Source of the DNA: Candidatus Latescibacterota bacterium
GTDB lineage: Bacteria; Latescibacterota; UBA2968; UBA8231
DNA: 22,066 bases
Reading direction: 5' to 3'
Assembly (NCBI GenBank): GCA_021295675.1
Contig: JAGWBY010000044.1
Location: forward strand, 21,137-43,202
Position numbers and translations under genes: made by a program
In this document: in pieces, positions 15,906-22,066 of the stretch
Position numbering within the stretch: position 1 is the stretch's first letter
Layout of the letters: every line of letters starts with the position of its first letter
The notes under the pieces: generated by a model
Databases searched by the model: none
Seen by the model: the letters and a program-made list of their open reading frames with translations, nothing else
What the model was told of the DNA's origin: nothing

Positions 15906-16657
15906 TGATGGGACAATTCGTCGATAAAGTTGTGGTAGTCACCGGCGCGGGCACGGGGATCGGCGCGGGCATAGCGCGCGGTTTTGCCGACGCAGGAGCA
16001 CGAGTGGCGTTTGTCGGACGACGTCCTGAGCCGCTCGCCGACGCAGCAGCCGGTCTCGACGCCGACCGGATCCTGCTCCACTCCTGCGACGTATCCGACC
16101 GCGATGCCGTCGAAGCCCTAGCGTCTGCTGTCGAGACCGAGTGGGGTGCCGTCGATGTGCTAGTCAACAACGCCGGCATCAACACCAATCCGCGCGCGGT
16201 CGGCGACGTGGCCCCCGAGGACTGGGATCAGACCATTGCCATCAATCTCACTGGGGTGTACAACATGGCGCGGGCGGTGCTGCCGGGAATGCGGCAAAAG
16301 AACGACGGCCTCATCATCACCGTTTCGTCCATTGCCGGTCTGCGCGCCAGCAAGCTGGCCGGTGCCGCGTACTCAGCCTCCAAGCACGGGGCAGTGGCGC
16401 TGACGAATTCGCTCAACGAGGAAGAGGTCGAGTTCGGCATCCGCGCCTGCGCGATTTGCCCCGGCGAGGTCGAGACGCCGATTTTGGCCCAGCGGCCCGA
16501 ACCCGTCAGCGCCGAACGCCGGGCCGCCATGCTGCAACCCGAAGAGCTGGCCCAAGCCGCGCTCTTCGTCGCCGCGCTGCCTCCCCGCGCCTGTGTGCCC
16601 CTCCTGGTGATCAAGCCGACGGTGCAAACGCTATCTTATAGTTCGCTACTCAGGTGA
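15905..16657 (+). CDS. Short-chain dehydrogenase/reductase
   Basis: Rossmann-fold NAD(P)-dependent oxidoreductase of 250 residues. The cofactor motif is TGAGTGIGAGIARGFADAGA (Gly-rich loop residues about 15-22), with a central NNAG (VDVLVNNAGINT), catalytic Ser in IITVSSIAGLRASK, and YSASK active site (AAYSASKHGAVALTN). The C-terminal ICPGEVETPILAQRP is the usual proline-glycine loop. Its ATG overlaps the oxidoreductase stop (TAATG) with AAGGAAG as ribosome site. The stop shares bases with a GTG start for the antitoxin gene. Being coupled to the flavin oxidoreductase, it may act in the same unknown pathway. The substrate is not predictable. Confidence 0.92.
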   Translation: MMGQFVDKVVVVTGAGTGIGAGIARGFADAGARVAFVGRRPEPLADAAAGLDADRILLHSCDVSDRDAVEALASAVETEWGAVDVLVNNAGINTNPRAVGDVAPEDWDQTIAINLTGVYNMARAVLPGMRQKNDGLIITVSSIAGLRASKLAGAAYSASKHGAVALTNSLNEEEVEFGIRACAICPGEVETPILAQRPEPVSAERRAAMLQPEELAQAALFVAALPPRACVPLLVIKPTVQTLSYSSLLR

Positions 16658-16674
16658 TCAAAAAGGCGAGGAGA

Positions 16675-16926
16675 ATGGCAACGCGGAAAATCGCAATCGA
16701 TGTTCCAGAGAGTGTCCTGCTAGCCGAGAAGACCGACGAACGCGCTTTTGCGCGTGAACTCCGTATGCTGGCCGCGGTCAAACTCTACGAACTTGGCCGT
16801 CTTTCGTCCGGGCGAGCGGCGGAGCTTGCCGGGATGGCACGCGTGGAATTTCTGTTGACGCTTGATCGCTACAAGGTCTTTCCACTTGAGACGGAGTTGA
16901 ATGACCTAGAACGCGAGCATGTCTGA
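16675..16926 (+). CDS. UPF0175 family antitoxin
   Basis: Small DNA-binding-type antitoxin of 83 residues (or 90 from GTG 16654, which overlaps the SDR stop). ATRKIAIDVPESVLLAE is the N-terminal strand; FARELRMLAAVKLYELGRLS, SGRAAELAGMARVEFLLTLD and RYKVFPLETELNDLE are the helix-turn-helix-like core of UPF0175. Members normally precede a PIN-domain (DUF3368) toxin. Here the toxin start (ATG 16919) overlaps the end of this gene but is cut after a few codons, so the antitoxin appears to be an orphan. It seems the last gene of the lipid-enzyme run and marks the edge of the lower-GC island. Confidence 0.85.
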   Translation: MATRKIAIDVPESVLLAEKTDERAFARELRMLAAVKLYELGRLSSGRAAELAGMARVEFLLTLDRYKVFPLETELNDLEREHV

Positions 16927-16943
16927 GTTAATCAGCAACACTC
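16919..16943 (+). pseudogene. Remnant of PIN-domain toxin start (DUF3368-like)
   Basis: The ATG overlaps the antitoxin stop region (ATGTCTGA) as in intact UPF0175-PIN pairs. The first residues MSELISNT match the usual opening of such toxins, which continue S-P-L. Here the sequence becomes unrelated (LYFTLGVEEKTMSE) and the frame stops at 17107, inside the antisense of the SIR2 gene. This suggests the toxin was replaced at about base 16943 when the SIR2 island arrived. The short match makes this tentative. Confidence 0.4.
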
Positions 16944-17004
16944 TGTACTTTACGTTAGGGGTGGAAGAGAAAACGATGAGTGAAAACGCGTTGAGTTCGC
17001 TGAG

Positions 17005-20000
17005 CTATCGGGAATCCCATCGCCGCTTCAATTCGAGGAATTTTTCGTTAGTAATTAGGGTAGGCTCGCCTTCGCTTATCGAGGCAAGTATATCTTCAAT
17101 ATCATAGGGCCAAGTTAACGTCTCATCCGGTAGCACTTTATATAATAGATTCAGCATTTGATGAGGGTGTTTTTGGGCGATATTGTCAGACAAGGGTAAA
17201 TAATGACGATGTAGGAGATCATCTATCTTTGTCAGACACGAAAGAATTATATCTACTAAATTTGGAAATAGCTCTTCGTTAGAAAGCACCAATTGGCACA
17301 AGGACACGGACATGGCCGGTGAGTTTGCCTTTTTCTGGCGAGGCCATACATCTCTTAAAAACTCTGGCAACAATGATGTCCATTTGTTTTCAGTCTCTTC
17401 GTTCACATTGCGTACCCATGTCTCCAGATGCCATAACACATGAGATCGAAATTTATCATCCGTTTGCACTAGTATAGTTCTAAATTCCTCATTGGAAATA
17501 CAACGATCACTCGTTCCCTCAATAACGCTCCCCCACCCAGATAAAATAAGACTTGAAAGCCCTTCACCGTGCTTACGGTGCGTCTCACCATCCTCCTTTG
17601 CAAGCTGAAGCAAATGCGTCTTTAAGCGCATAAACAGCTCTTGGTTTACTGTCGTACAAGAGAAAAAACCTCCCCCAAAAGCATCCTTATCGTCAAAGTC
17701 ACTGGAATCGAGAACAGAAAGCAAATTCTCCTCTGACCATTCGCGCTTATTTGTATAAAACCAATCCGTGTACTGTGCGAAAATTGCCAATACATGCCGA
17801 CGCAGTTCTTTGGGCAAAGCAAGCAGTTCATTTGCATACTTTAGAAGGTCTGTCTTCTGAGTGTGAAAGAGAGCTTGTGCAACTGCCCGTGCAGTCTGTG
17901 CAGCCGTCTGAACAAGTTCTCGTTCTCGTTCTTGTTTAAGTTCCTCGGGGGGAGCATTAAACACTATAGCTGTAGCCACCCTATTCTCCGGACCTTTTAG
18001 GACTTGAATTAACGCACTCGTCACCCGGCGAAAACTTGCTGGATACTGGTCGGCGAGATGATCGCTCACATTCAAGAGCCAATTTGCTACTGGCTCGACG
18101 GGTACCGTCTTGCCGCTGTCCAAATAACAGGCCAACCGCTCGGCGATCAACATCATAAATCTGGACTTTTCGTTTTTTTGCTTCTCCTTACTCAGAAAGG
18201 TGCTCCACGCCCAAGCTGGAAAATCTCCCTCCTTGGCCGCTATCCTGAGAGCGGAAAACGCTCTAACAGGACGGTCATTCGACAATCCGCCGAAGGGGTT
18301 GTATTCAACGAAAGGCTCATCTCGTCTCCCGCTCAGACTGCGTGCCTTTGACAGTACTGAAGCAAGAGGTATGTCCAATAATGCTGAGCAATCGGTTTCA
18401 ATGCTCATTGATCCACTTTGTACTCCCGAATATGTTACGATCTTATCGGCATGTTCCGGCTTCCAATCTGGTACGAATCTCCGAAGCTTATCGGTCTCTT
18501 CTTCAAGATTGAGACGCAGTTTGCATCCTTTTTTCGACAACCAAGTTATCCGAGCTAGTATTGACAGAGCGCGCCATTTTTTGAATTTCTCTTCGTCTTC
18601 TTCTTTCCGACGCACACGCCCTTTCAGGATCCGTTTTTCGATCTCGACACAAGTATCGTCATTCAGTCCATCCCACCGAACCAATAGCGTATGCATCAAA
18701 TCCCACTCATGGCTACGGTCCCAAAAGGCGTCATCACTCACATCGGCAAGCATAGAACCAAACTGATCATCCGACACCAAGTCAGATTTGCCTGCCGCCC
18801 ATATTCGCAGCCTTGCAAATAACGTATCGTCTTCAACCGGCCATTTTGAAAACTCTCGTCTCGCCGCTTTAAGGTCGATCTGTATGAGATGCTCAAAAAC
18901 AGATGTAAATTCAATGACGGCTCCAGATAGTCTGCGTTTGTGATCGCTGTCTGAACTCTGGTCTGGAATAATAGAGCTTATATGACCAAGATCACCTCTG
19001 TCGATTTCGGTCTCAAGCTCTAGTGCAGTTTCGAGGTTCTTACGCAATACTACTACAACAGGAGCAACCCATTCATCTGGGATGAGAATTCTTTCACTGT
19101 TATCTGCTGGATACACTACATCCAAATCAATAAGATCACTAGGACGAATTTCGTCTTCCTGTTCGGGCGGCTTAGGATTGCCCCAAGGAGACCTCACCTC
19201 CAAGTAAGGGCGATAACATGCAGCATAGGCGCGAACAACGCTTTTGCTCCAACCGTCCTTTGAGATTCGTTTTTTCAATTCATGCCAAGGGGTCAAACCG
19301 ACACCCAAATCTCTACCTTGTTCCCAGTATTCGAGCAGATAGTACCAAGCCTCACGAACAACGGGAGATATGGGCCGTTGTGAATCTGTAAGAGCCAAAT
19401 GTATTTTACGTCGAGTATCGGGATGAAGAGAGGGCTGTCGCACTGCCCACCAAACTGCCGCAGGCTGGTCAGTGACATCCCCTATCCACGCACTCATTTG
19501 GCGAAGCCGCGAAGGAAGAGGCGGCATACTGTACGCCCAACGACCTGTTATCGACGGAAAATTGTCATCGCTTAAGTTGGTTTTATCGAGATGGTTCAGA
19601 TCAAAGGCATCCCAAGCGTCGGCTGGCACCTCACGACTGGAAGAAAGATCGCTAGAATTAGCTTTGTTCGGAGGCACGTCCGAGTCGATGCAGTAGAGAT
19701 CAAATGGCTCAACGTATGGTCCCTCTTGCATAAAGTCACCTAGCTTCCCCGGTTCAGCATAGCGTCTGTATTTATCGAAAACACACAGCCACTCTGCCGG
19801 AGGCGGTTCTTCTCCCTCCGAGAATTTTCTGACCCCATCAACTGTCCAGACGATGTGAGCAACTTGCCCTCGCTCATGTGGCGAAAGGCTTTGAGGCCCC
19901 TGCTTCGCTTTATTGATGACCTCCGCATACCATTGATCGGGATTTCGCGCCCTCTGTGCCCACGCCTCTAACGTGTCCCAAAGCGCAGTATGGTCGGAAT

Positions 20001-20919
20001 CTTCCGCATAGGGGATGGCCGTAACCCCTCTGTCCCTCCATTTAGCGGTCGCTTCGTCCGCATCACCCGCTTGAAAAGCATAGACTTGGCTTTCCTTGTC
20101 CTTGATCTGTCTGTTTAGTCCTTCTAACAGATAATAAACAGGAGGATCGTCCGCTACGTAGCCAACGAAGACAACGACGTATTTGTCAATGATCTCTCGA
20201 AAGAAGGAAGTAGCCCAACCCTCCGAAAGATACGCCTGTCCAAATTGGGAACTGGACAGAACAAACCCATCGCCTTCAGCCCCTTGATAATCACATGTAA
20301 CCTTGCCGTGAAGATAGACAATGCCATCCATATCTTTTGGCCGCGACGGATCAGGCAAACGAGGTCGTTGCAACGATGAAAGACCGCGACCACAATCATC
20401 AAACAGACGATCAAAGTTGGTCGTTACTACATGAACCAAACCTTCCCTAGTAGTTGCGAGATCGAGGATTATACGATGGGCCGTCAAATCCGGTTTACCA
20501 TTCGGTTGCAGCTTCGGTCGCAGCGCAGAAGCCACCGCCTTTTCTATATCGTCCGTAGAAAACCCTTCGCGCTCACGCTCAAGCAGACCGAATATTCGGT
20601 CCGCCGCGATTACACCTGCAACCCGGCTTGAACGGCGTCTGCCCCTCAACCAATACGGACCGAATATCCGGTCCACCGGAATTACACCTGCAACACCGGT
20701 TTGGGCCTCAAAATTACGCGCTTCCTTAAGCAGCTTCTGAGCTGGGCTATCAGCTTGAACCCCAAGTGTCTTCATAACTTCTTCTGCCAAACCAAAGAAG
20801 CTCGGCAACCCTGCCTTGGCCTGTGAGACCCCAGCACCACAGAAAAAAACTACTCGACCCTCATCGCGGGCGTGGAGAAGCTCATCCGGAATCGCCGGAC
20901 CATTTTCAAAAAACCGCAT
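17005..20919 (-). CDS. Large SIR2-domain protein, probable anti-phage defence effector
   Basis: 1304-residue protein. The N-terminal SIR2-like NAD-binding domain (about 1-330) has VVFFCGAGVSQAKAGLPSFF (GAGVS loop, residues about 28-32), HVVTTNFDRLFDDCG (catalytic Asn) and GIVYLHGKV (catalytic His), with VVFVGYVADDPPVYYLLEG later. Such domains in defence proteins cleave NAD to stop phage growth. The remaining ~970 residues are mostly predicted helical, with no nuclease or ATPase motif seen (no clear Walker A), resembling large SIR2 defence proteins (some carry DUF4020 C-termini; that specific match is unverified). Ribosome site AGGAG sits five bases before the ATG at 20919. A 24-residue tandem duplication lies at about residues 75-122. 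Base composition is clearly less GC-rich than the neighbours, pointing to transfer. It stands alone, with no partner gene beside it. Confidence 0.82.
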   Translation of the reverse strand: MRFFENGPAIPDELLHARDEGRVVFFCGAGVSQAKAGLPSFFGLAEEVMKTLGVQADSPAQKLLKEARNFEAQTGVAGVIPVDRIFGPYWLRGRRRSSRVAGVIAADRIFGLLEREREGFSTDDIEKAVASALRPKLQPNGKPDLTAHRIILDLATTREGLVHVVTTNFDRLFDDCGRGLSSLQRPRLPDPSRPKDMDGIVYLHGKVTCDYQGAEGDGFVLSSSQFGQAYLSEGWATSFFREIIDKYVVVFVGYVADDPPVYYLLEGLNRQIKDKESQVYAFQAGDADEATAKWRDRGVTAIPYAEDSDHTALWDTLEAWAQRARNPDQWYAEVINKAKQGPQSLSPHERGQVAHIVWTVDGVRKFSEGEEPPPAEWLCVFDKYRRYAEPGKLGDFMQEGPYVEPFDLYCIDSDVPPNKANSSDLSSSREVPADAWDAFDLNHLDKTNLSDDNFPSITGRWAYSMPPLPSRLRQMSAWIGDVTDQPAAVWWAVRQPSLHPDTRRKIHLALTDSQRPISPVVREAWYYLLEYWEQGRDLGVGLTPWHELKKRISKDGWSKSVVRAYAACYRPYLEVRSPWGNPKPPEQEDEIRPSDLIDLDVVYPADNSERILIPDEWVAPVVVVLRKNLETALELETEIDRGDLGHISSIIPDQSSDSDHKRRLSGAVIEFTSVFEHLIQIDLKAARREFSKWPVEDDTLFARLRIWAAGKSDLVSDDQFGSMLADVSDDAFWDRSHEWDLMHTLLVRWDGLNDDTCVEIEKRILKGRVRRKEEDEEKFKKWRALSILARITWLSKKGCKLRLNLEEETDKLRRFVPDWKPEHADKIVTYSGVQSGSMSIETDCSALLDIPLASVLSKARSLSGRRDEPFVEYNPFGGLSNDRPVRAFSALRIAAKEGDFPAWAWSTFLSKEKQKNEKSRFMMLIAERLACYLDSGKTVPVEPVANWLLNVSDHLADQYPASFRRVTSALIQVLKGPENRVATAIVFNAPPEELKQERERELVQTAAQTARAVAQALFHTQKTDLLKYANELLALPKELRRHVLAIFAQYTDWFYTNKREWSEENLLSVLDSSDFDDKDAFGGGFFSCTTVNQELFMRLKTHLLQLAKEDGETHRKHGEGLSSLILSGWGSVIEGTSDRCISNEEFRTILVQTDDKFRSHVLWHLETWVRNVNEETENKWTSLLPEFLRDVWPRQKKANSPAMSVSLCQLVLSNEELFPNLVDIILSCLTKIDDLLHRHYLPLSDNIAQKHPHQMLNLLYKVLPDETLTWPYDIEDILASISEGEPTLITNEKFLELKRRWDSR
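20587..20730 (-). repeat. 72-bp tandem duplication inside the SIR2 gene
   Basis: Two diverged copies start at 20587 and 20659, exactly 72 bases apart, so 24 codons in frame. The core ACCGAATATTCGGTCC / ACCGAATATCCGGTCC and ATTACACCTGCAAC are shared. In protein order the copies read VAGVIPVDRIFGPYWLRGRR and VAGVIAADRIFGLLERER. The second resembles the ordinary family version, so the first is likely the extra copy. The frame stays open through both. Confidence 0.75.
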
Positions 20920-21064
20920 TTACGCTCCTAGCTGGTGATTCGACGTTCAAGGAGATATAGCGACCCTAAATCATTAGTCATTCATAGGGGAGCCTAGTGC
21001 CGACCATCTGTTCCTTCTTCATCTGTTTGCCCCCCGTGCAAGTCTCAATAGGTCAAGCATGTCG

Positions 21065-21106
21065 GACAGCGCTGTCATTTTTCTTGTCAAAATTGCTGAC
21101 ATTTTT
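21065..21106. promoter_or_regulatory. Operator-like palindrome and repeats upstream of SIR2
   Basis: A perfect 12-bp palindrome GACAGCGCTGTC (21065-21076) overlaps the first of two 12-bp direct repeats, GCTGTCATTTTT (21071-21082) and GCTGACATTTTT (21095-21106), 24 bases apart. TGTCA-N7-TGACA forms a further inverted repeat. The array lies just inside the predicted SIR2 transcription start, a typical place for repressor binding. Confidence 0.4.
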
Positions 21107-21124
21107 ATGCTTTTTTATTATACT
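21096..21124 (+). promoter_or_regulatory. Candidate rightward promoter opposite the SIR2 promoter
   Basis: CTGACA (21096-21101), 17-base spacer, TATACT (21119-21124), a near-consensus sigma-70 site. Its -10 overlaps the leftward -10, so polymerase can probably occupy only one. It would transcribe 21131 onward, toward the antisense of the amidohydrolase gene, with no clear gene to serve. Confidence 0.45.
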
Positions 21125-21145
21125 AATTTATATTAGTTATTTGAA
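21117..21145 (-). promoter_or_regulatory. Candidate leftward promoter for the SIR2 gene
   Basis: Minus-strand TTCAAA (21140-21145), 17-base spacer, perfect TATAAT (plus-strand 21117-21122). It gives a leader of about 190 bases before the SIR2 ATG, crossing the operator-like repeats. Confidence 0.45.
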
Positions 21146-21243
21146 AACAATTACTTATGAATGGGGAAAACAAGACAAGTAAGCGGTCATACAAAGCGAC
21201 ACATTCTTGGATCGCGTTTGCTCTTGACCACTCTGGATTTCCG

Positions 21244-21263
21244 CCCCGTGTCGGGGCACGGGG
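21244..21263. repeat. REP-like intergenic hairpin
   Basis: CCCCGTG (21244-21250), TCGGGG loop, CACGGGG (21257-21263): a perfect 7-bp GC stem. It sits in a longer stretch starting TGGATTTCCGCC and ending CCACGGGAATAACGG, which resembles a decayed dispersed palindromic repeat. No T-run follows, so an intrinsic terminator is less likely. Confidence 0.45.
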
Positions 21264-21370
21264 TGACGTTCTTCCACGGGAATAACGGTACTTGCAGTCT
21301 CCGGTCACTGGCGACGCGACCTGTTCTGTCGGCTCCGTTCTTCTAGCCAACCGATCTACCCTGGTAGAAC

Positions 21371-22066
21371 CTAGCCAGCCGCTGAAGCTCGCAGCGCCTG
21401 CCGCGTCCCAGCTAAGTCGAAACAGGTCTCTTGGTTGCCGCGCATAAAGCGGGTCGCCAACTCTATGGCTTCGGTCTCGGTCAGCAGGCCATCGTCTATC
21501 TCGCCTTGAAGAGCGCGGGTGAGCCAGCGGCGCGCCTGAATCGCGTAGGCCACTGAGCTAGTCGGCCAGCCGGTGTCGCCGCCAAAGGCGAAGAGCTTGG
21601 ACGCGGGAGCAGCGTGGATAAAGCGGCGCACAAAGTCGCACGAGGTGTACGGATCAATGGACCACGCCCAGCAGAGATCGGCGTACACGTTGCGGTAGTG
21701 CTTGGTCAGCGCGACCAATTCGTTGGAATAGGGATAGGCAATGTGCATCAGCACAAAGCGGCAATCGAGGTAGCGGGCCAGCAAGGGGCAGAGGTTCATT
21801 GCCAGCGTAGTAGCCGGTGTGGATCTTGAACGGCAGCTCGTATTCGATCGCCAGTTCGGTGCCCCGCGCCCAGCACCAGTCGCCCAAGAGCAACCGGCTC
21901 GGCTCGTCGATTTCCTCGCCCTGAAGCAGGTGTTGGAGCACGCGCTCGGCGTCGGCATCGGCGCGCTCTTCCCAGCGCAGCGTGCGGTTGTACGCGTGCT
22001 GGGCTTTGACCGCGATGGCATGGGGGCCGTGCTGGTCGAAGATGGCTTCCATGCCCTGCTTGAGGC
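21371..22066 (-). pseudogene. Amidohydrolase family (TIM-barrel), 5' end outside window, apparent frame break
   Basis: Metal-dependent amidohydrolase-2/uronate-isomerase-like enzyme, running off the right edge. The upstream frame reads LKQGMEAIFDQHGPHAIAVK, AQHAYNRTLRWEERADADAE, RLLLGDWCWARGTELAIEY and FKIHTGYYAGN, where HTG is a metal-site motif. From about 21797 homology continues one frame over: NLCPLLARYLDCRFVLMHIA, YPYSNELVALTKHYRNVYAD, LFAFGGDTGWPTSSVAYAIQ (late metal Asp) and the C-terminus ending RASAAG at 21371. Relatives usually have about ten or more residues between the HTGYYAGN motif and the L-L-A-R-Y helix, so a short deletion with frameshift is likely, or an assembly error. Substrate is unknown. 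Confidence 0.75.

Larger units (their letters stand above)
20920..21370. other. Intergenic region upstream of the SIR2 gene
   Basis: No convincing protein gene. An AT-rich core (about 21075-21160) holds two opposed promoter candidates and repeated operator-like motifs, listed separately. Two short plus-strand ORFs (21157-21285, 42 residues; 21161-21346, 61 residues) lie after the rightward promoter, without good ribosome sites or recognised family. The GC-rich right part (21220-21310) contains a REP-like hairpin. The island's right edge probably falls between here and the amidohydrolase stop at 21371. Confidence 0.6.

Noticed and set aside
17005..20919. CRISPR array or nuclease partner linked to the defence protein
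   Set aside because: No regularly spaced repeats and no second defence gene are visible on either side within the window.
21161..21346. 61-residue plus-strand ORF after the rightward promoter
   Set aside because: No ribosome site, no recognisable family, and it runs through the palindromic repeat; kept only as a note in the intergenic entry.

Overview
The window looks like a fragment of an uncultured, GC-rich, double-membraned (Gram-negative-type) bacterium. The evidence is a complete Mla/MCE-type lipid-transport operon with an outer-membrane-like protein and lipoprotein, an Lgt gene, and tight, often overlapping gene packing. The large amidohydrolase and the multidomain ether-lipid-type enzyme recall deltaproteobacterial or FCB/Latescibacterota-like environmental genomes, but the phylum cannot be fixed from the sequence alone.

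Layout. (a) 1-868, minus: aromatic/aspartate aminotransferase, cut by the window edge. (b) 877-2675, minus: a secreted protein gene whose signal peptide is split by a complete 1056-bp IS1595-family element (1598-2653). The element has matching terminal inverted repeats and a perfect 8-bp target duplication. Its transposase is split by a -1 frameshift at a correctly phased A-AAA-AAG heptamer. (c) 2771-8308, minus: a tight operon of MCE protein, auxiliary lipoprotein, predicted outer-membrane protein, STAS-MlaE permease, MlaF ATPase and dihydrofolate reductase, followed upstream by a diacylglycerol-kinase-like gene (8358-9263). (d) 9331-16926, plus: a 48-aa basic ORF, then a tight run made of an ElbD-like lipid enzyme (acyl reductase, AMP-ligase, carrier and acyltransferase domains), lgt, an old-yellow-enzyme-type oxidoreductase, an SDR and a UPF0175 antitoxin. 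(e) 16943-21370: a lower-GC island carrying one 1304-aa SIR2-domain protein on the minus strand, probably an anti-phage defence effector. It abuts a PIN-toxin start codon region that is cut after about 8 codons. (f) 21371-22066, minus: an amidohydrolase running off the window.

Theme. Much of the chromosome part deals with membrane lipids: Mla transport, lipid kinase, ElbD-like enzyme and Lgt. The accessory part shows mobile-element and defence activity. Four otherwise well-preserved ORFs (ElbD-like enzyme twice, oxidoreductase, amidohydrolase) each change frame at a point where a handful of conserved residues also seem to be missing. This is either a shared assembly artefact or real small deletions, and deserves read-level checking. 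The most distinctive features are the 24-codon tandem duplication inside the SIR2 domain, the operator-like repeats and overlapping opposed promoters upstream of that gene, and the exactly reconstructable IS insertion in a signal peptide.
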